Notes under the pieces: model-generated
Database searches by the model: none
The model's input: the letters and a program-made list of their open reading frames with translations, nothing else
What the model was told of the DNA's origin: nothing
Assembly: GCA_019236485.1 (NCBI GenBank)
Contig: JAFAIY010000116.1
Coordinates: 1 to 7,621 of the forward strand
Reading direction: 5' to 3'
From: Comamonas sp.
GTDB lineage: Bacteria; Pseudomonadota; Gammaproteobacteria; Burkholderiales; Burkholderiaceae_C
Length of the DNA stretch: 7,621 nucleotides
Position numbers and translations under genes: made by a program
In this document: piece after piece, positions 6,293 through 7,621 of the stretch
How the letters are laid out: every line of letters begins with the position of its first letter
Position numbering within the stretch: the first letter of the stretch is position 1

Positions 6293-6335
6293 ACTGTGAA
6301 TGCATCGTATTTTTGTAAAGAGGGAAATTCACAGT
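6293..6335. repeat. Perfect 9-bp inverted repeat ACTGTGAAT / ATTCACAGT
   Basis: ACTGTGAAT (6293-6301) is the exact reverse complement of ATTCACAGT (6327-6335), with 25 AT-rich bases between. A further CACAGTG lies at 6255-6261, echoing the CACAGTG at 6330-6336. The right arm ends 70 bases before the chosen start of the rightward SDR. It could be a split operator for a dimeric regulator (arm centres 34 bases apart, roughly three helical turns) or a leader hairpin. No T-run follows, so it is not a terminator. Confidence 0.6.
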
Positions 6336-6396
6336 GATTGGGTTTCTTGAAAATATCCAGAATGGCCACCGCGTCGAATGGTGACGATAAATGTTT

Positions 6397-6402
6397 GAGG
6401 CG
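6397..6402 (+). promoter_or_regulatory. Ribosome binding site deciding the start at 6406
   Basis: GAGGCG (6397-6402; core GAGG 6397-6400) lies five bases before ATG 6406. The in-frame ATG at 6391 has only a weak GGTGA upstream and would put the site inside the coding region, so 6406 is preferred. Confidence 0.55.
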
Positions 6403-6405
6403 GTA

Positions 6406-7170
6406 ATGAATCAAAGAATCGATGGTTTGAAAGATAAAGTAATACTGATTACCGGTGGTACCTCCGGAATCGGCCTGGCCAGCGCACAGGTTGCCGCCGC
6501 CAACGGAGCCAAGGTGATCTGTGCGGATCTGAGCAACAGCCAGAAGAGCTTGCCGGAAGGCTGCGAGTTCCAGGCACTGGATGTGGCGGACTGGCAGGCC
6601 ACGGAGGCTCTGGCGCAGGACATTCTGGCCCGCTACGGCCGGATCGACGGTCTCGTGACCTCGGCCGGAGTCTCGGCCCTGGGAGATGTCGAAAGCCTGG
6701 ACCTGCAGGAGTGGGACAAGGTGCTGAAGGTCAATCTCACGGGCAGCATGCTGTCCGTGCGTGCGCTTGCGCCCCATATGAAGCAGCGCAAGACGGGCTC
6801 TATCGTGACCATCGCCAGCATCAACGGCATGCTGGGCAATCCCGCCAATCTTGCCTACTGCTCCTCCAAGGGCGGGGTGCTGCAGATGATGCGCAGCATG
6901 GCCTCGGACCTGGGCCAGTACGGCGTGCGCGTGAATGCCATCAGCCCCGGCCTGATCGACACCCCCATGACCTCCATGCTGGAGAGCGGTCCCGCGCGCC
7001 AGAGCTTTGTGAAGCAGCATTTGCTGGGGCGTGCGGGCAATCCGCTGGAAGTGGGGCGCGTGGCGGCCTTTCTGCTGTCCGATCTTTCTTCGTTTGTCAC
7101 CGGTGCCAATATTCCGGTGGATGGCGGCTTCTCCGCTGCCAAGGTTATTGAAGTCGCTGAAATCCAGTGA
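6406..7170 (+). CDS. Classical SDR alcohol dehydrogenase, partner of the flavin monooxygenase
   Basis: With the start at 6406 this is a 254-residue NAD-type SDR (259 residues from ATG 6391). Motifs: TGGTSGIG (16-23), Asp41 after strand 2 (CADLS), pointing to NAD(H), Asp59 (LDV), SAG (86-88, replacing NAG), Asn110, Ser138 (IAS), Tyr151 and Lys155 (YCSSK), then NAISPGLIDTPM (177-188) and the C-terminal IPVDGGF (236-242) typical of FabG-like SDRs. The complete catalytic tetrad supports reversible alcohol/ketone oxidoreduction. It lies eight bases upstream of the monooxygenase start, whose ribosome site overlaps the SDR stop codon. An alcohol dehydrogenase supplying a ketone for Baeyer-Villiger oxidation is therefore likely (inference from context). 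FabG-like 3-oxoacyl reductase is the alternative. The first about 60 bases are AT-rich, unlike the GC-rich body. Confidence 0.92.
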   Translation: MNQRIDGLKDKVILITGGTSGIGLASAQVAAANGAKVICADLSNSQKSLPEGCEFQALDVADWQATEALAQDILARYGRIDGLVTSAGVSALGDVESLDLQEWDKVLKVNLTGSMLSVRALAPHMKQRKTGSIVTIASINGMLGNPANLAYCSSKGGVLQMMRSMASDLGQYGVRVNAISPGLIDTPMTSMLESGPARQSFVKQHLLGRAGNPLEVGRVAAFLLSDLSSFVTGANIPVDGGFSAAKVIEVAEIQ

Positions 7171-7178
7171 GGAAAATC

Positions 7179-7621
7179 ATGAAATACGATGTGATTGTGA
7201 TGGGTTGCGGAATGTCCGGTATTCTCGCTGGCATTCATCTCAAGAATAGCGGCAAGAAATTCATTATTCTTGAAAAGGCCGATACCCTGGGCGGGACCTG
7301 GAGAGATAATACCTATCCGGGTTTGACCTGCGATGTCCCATCGCATGCCTATACCTATTCGTTCGAACCGAATCCAGAGTGGTCGCGCATATTGCCGCCA
7401 GGTTCTGAAATTCAGCAGTATTTCAAAACCGTATTCGATAAATACGGTATCGGCGAATATGTGAAATTCAATACCGAGGTGGTGCGCGCCGAATGGAAGG
7501 GCGATGCCTGGGAGCTCGAGGACCAGAGCGGTGCGCTCTACGAGGGACAGACGGTGATTGCGGCCACCGGCGTGCTGCATCACCCCAACTACCCCAAGCT
7601 CAAGGGGCTGGAGCAATTCGA
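7179..7621 (+). CDS. Flavin-containing (Baeyer-Villiger-type) monooxygenase, N-terminal part (3' truncated)
   Basis: Open from ATG 7179 to the window edge: 147 codons of a protein that normally has about 480-650 residues. The N-terminus is an FAD Rossmann fold, GCGMSG (9-14) with Glu32 at the end of strand 2 to hold the ribose, followed by GGTWRDNTYPG (38-48) and CDVPSHAYTYSF (51-62), hallmarks of class B flavoprotein monooxygenases. AATGVLHHPNYPKLKG (128-143) precedes the place where the FxGxxxHxxxWP fingerprint should occur, just beyond the edge. The family uses NADPH and O2 to turn ketones into esters or lactones, or to oxidise N, S or alkyl groups. Start: GAGGA at 7169-7173 overlaps the SDR stop, five bases before ATG. 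Base composition changes inside the gene: about 45-50% G+C to about 7490, then about 65%. Steroid, alicyclic and acetophenone-type ketones are all possible substrates. Confidence 0.9.
   Translation, partial: MKYDVIVMGCGMSGILAGIHLKNSGKKFIILEKADTLGGTWRDNTYPGLTCDVPSHAYTYSFEPNPEWSRILPPGSEIQQYFKTVFDKYGIGEYVKFNTEVVRAEWKGDAWELEDQSGALYEGQTVIAATGVLHHPNYPKLKGLEQF

Larger units (their letters stand above)
6097..6405. promoter_or_regulatory. AT-rich divergent intergenic control region
   Basis: This 309-base stretch without a convincing gene separates the leftward and rightward SDRs. By hand count 6121-6360 is about 35% G+C, far below its surroundings. It contains the leftward ribosome site (6102-6107), two TTGACA hexamers on the plus strand (6176-6181 and 6234-6239) whose -10 partners at 17-base spacing are poor (CAGTAT, CAGTGT), a direct repeat and a perfect inverted repeat described separately. 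For the leftward gene, TATAAA on the minus strand (6143-6148) is a possible -10 with a weak -35. No terminator, tRNA or small ORF with a ribosome site was seen. Confidence 0.6.

Noticed and set aside
6391..6405. ATG 6391 as the start of the rightward SDR
   Set aside because: Only a weak ribosome site precedes it, while GAGG sits well placed for ATG 6406; SDRs normally begin about 10-15 residues before the TGxxxGIG loop. It cannot be fully excluded.
6265..7020. 251-codon minus-strand frame over the rightward SDR
   Set aside because: Antisense to a complete SDR; no domain recognised.
7179..7621. Assigning the monooxygenase to 4-sulfoacetophenone, steroid or cyclopentanone oxidation
   Set aside because: These are known Comamonas-type activities, but the 147 visible residues hold only the general FAD-binding region and no substrate-specific signature.

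Overview
The window is dense, GC-rich coding DNA. Hand counts give roughly two thirds G+C in most genes and about one third G+C in one intergenic stretch. Gene content, codon use and strong Shine-Dalgarno sites suggest a betaproteobacterium of the Comamonadaceae (Comamonas-like) that breaks down unusual carboxylic acids or ketones. The genus is inferred from style and content and was not tested by a search.

Layout. Positions 2-5195 hold a rightward gene train: the C-terminal end of a biotin-dependent acyl-CoA carboxylase alpha subunit (2-589, cut by the window edge), an acyl-CoA dehydrogenase overlapping it by ATGA (586-1728), a DUF849/BKACE beta-keto acid cleavage enzyme (1841-2719), a 2,4-dienoyl-CoA-reductase-like SDR without the usual Tyr (2734-3543), and an acyl-CoA ligase (3615-5195). 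A convergent spacer with three hairpins follows; one is a good terminator for the leftward gene. A classical SDR lies on the minus strand (5287-6096). A 309-base AT-rich divergent intergenic region (6097-6405) holds a direct repeat and a perfect 9-bp inverted repeat. Rightward again come another classical SDR (6406-7170) and the first 147 codons of a Baeyer-Villiger-type flavin monooxygenase (7179 to the edge).

How the parts may work together (inference). The left train resembles the Atu/Liu catabolic clusters for acyclic terpenoids and leucine/isovalerate: ligase, dehydrogenase, enoyl-CoA carboxylase and SDR. It carries a BKACE, however, and no hydratase or HMG-CoA-lyase-type gene is visible. 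The right module pairs an alcohol-dehydrogenase-like SDR with a monooxygenase, which fits alcohol to ketone to ester or lactone. An acid released from that ester or lactone could feed the left module. The substrate cannot be read from the sequence.

No tRNA, rRNA, CRISPR array, insertion sequence or transcriptional regulator gene is visible.
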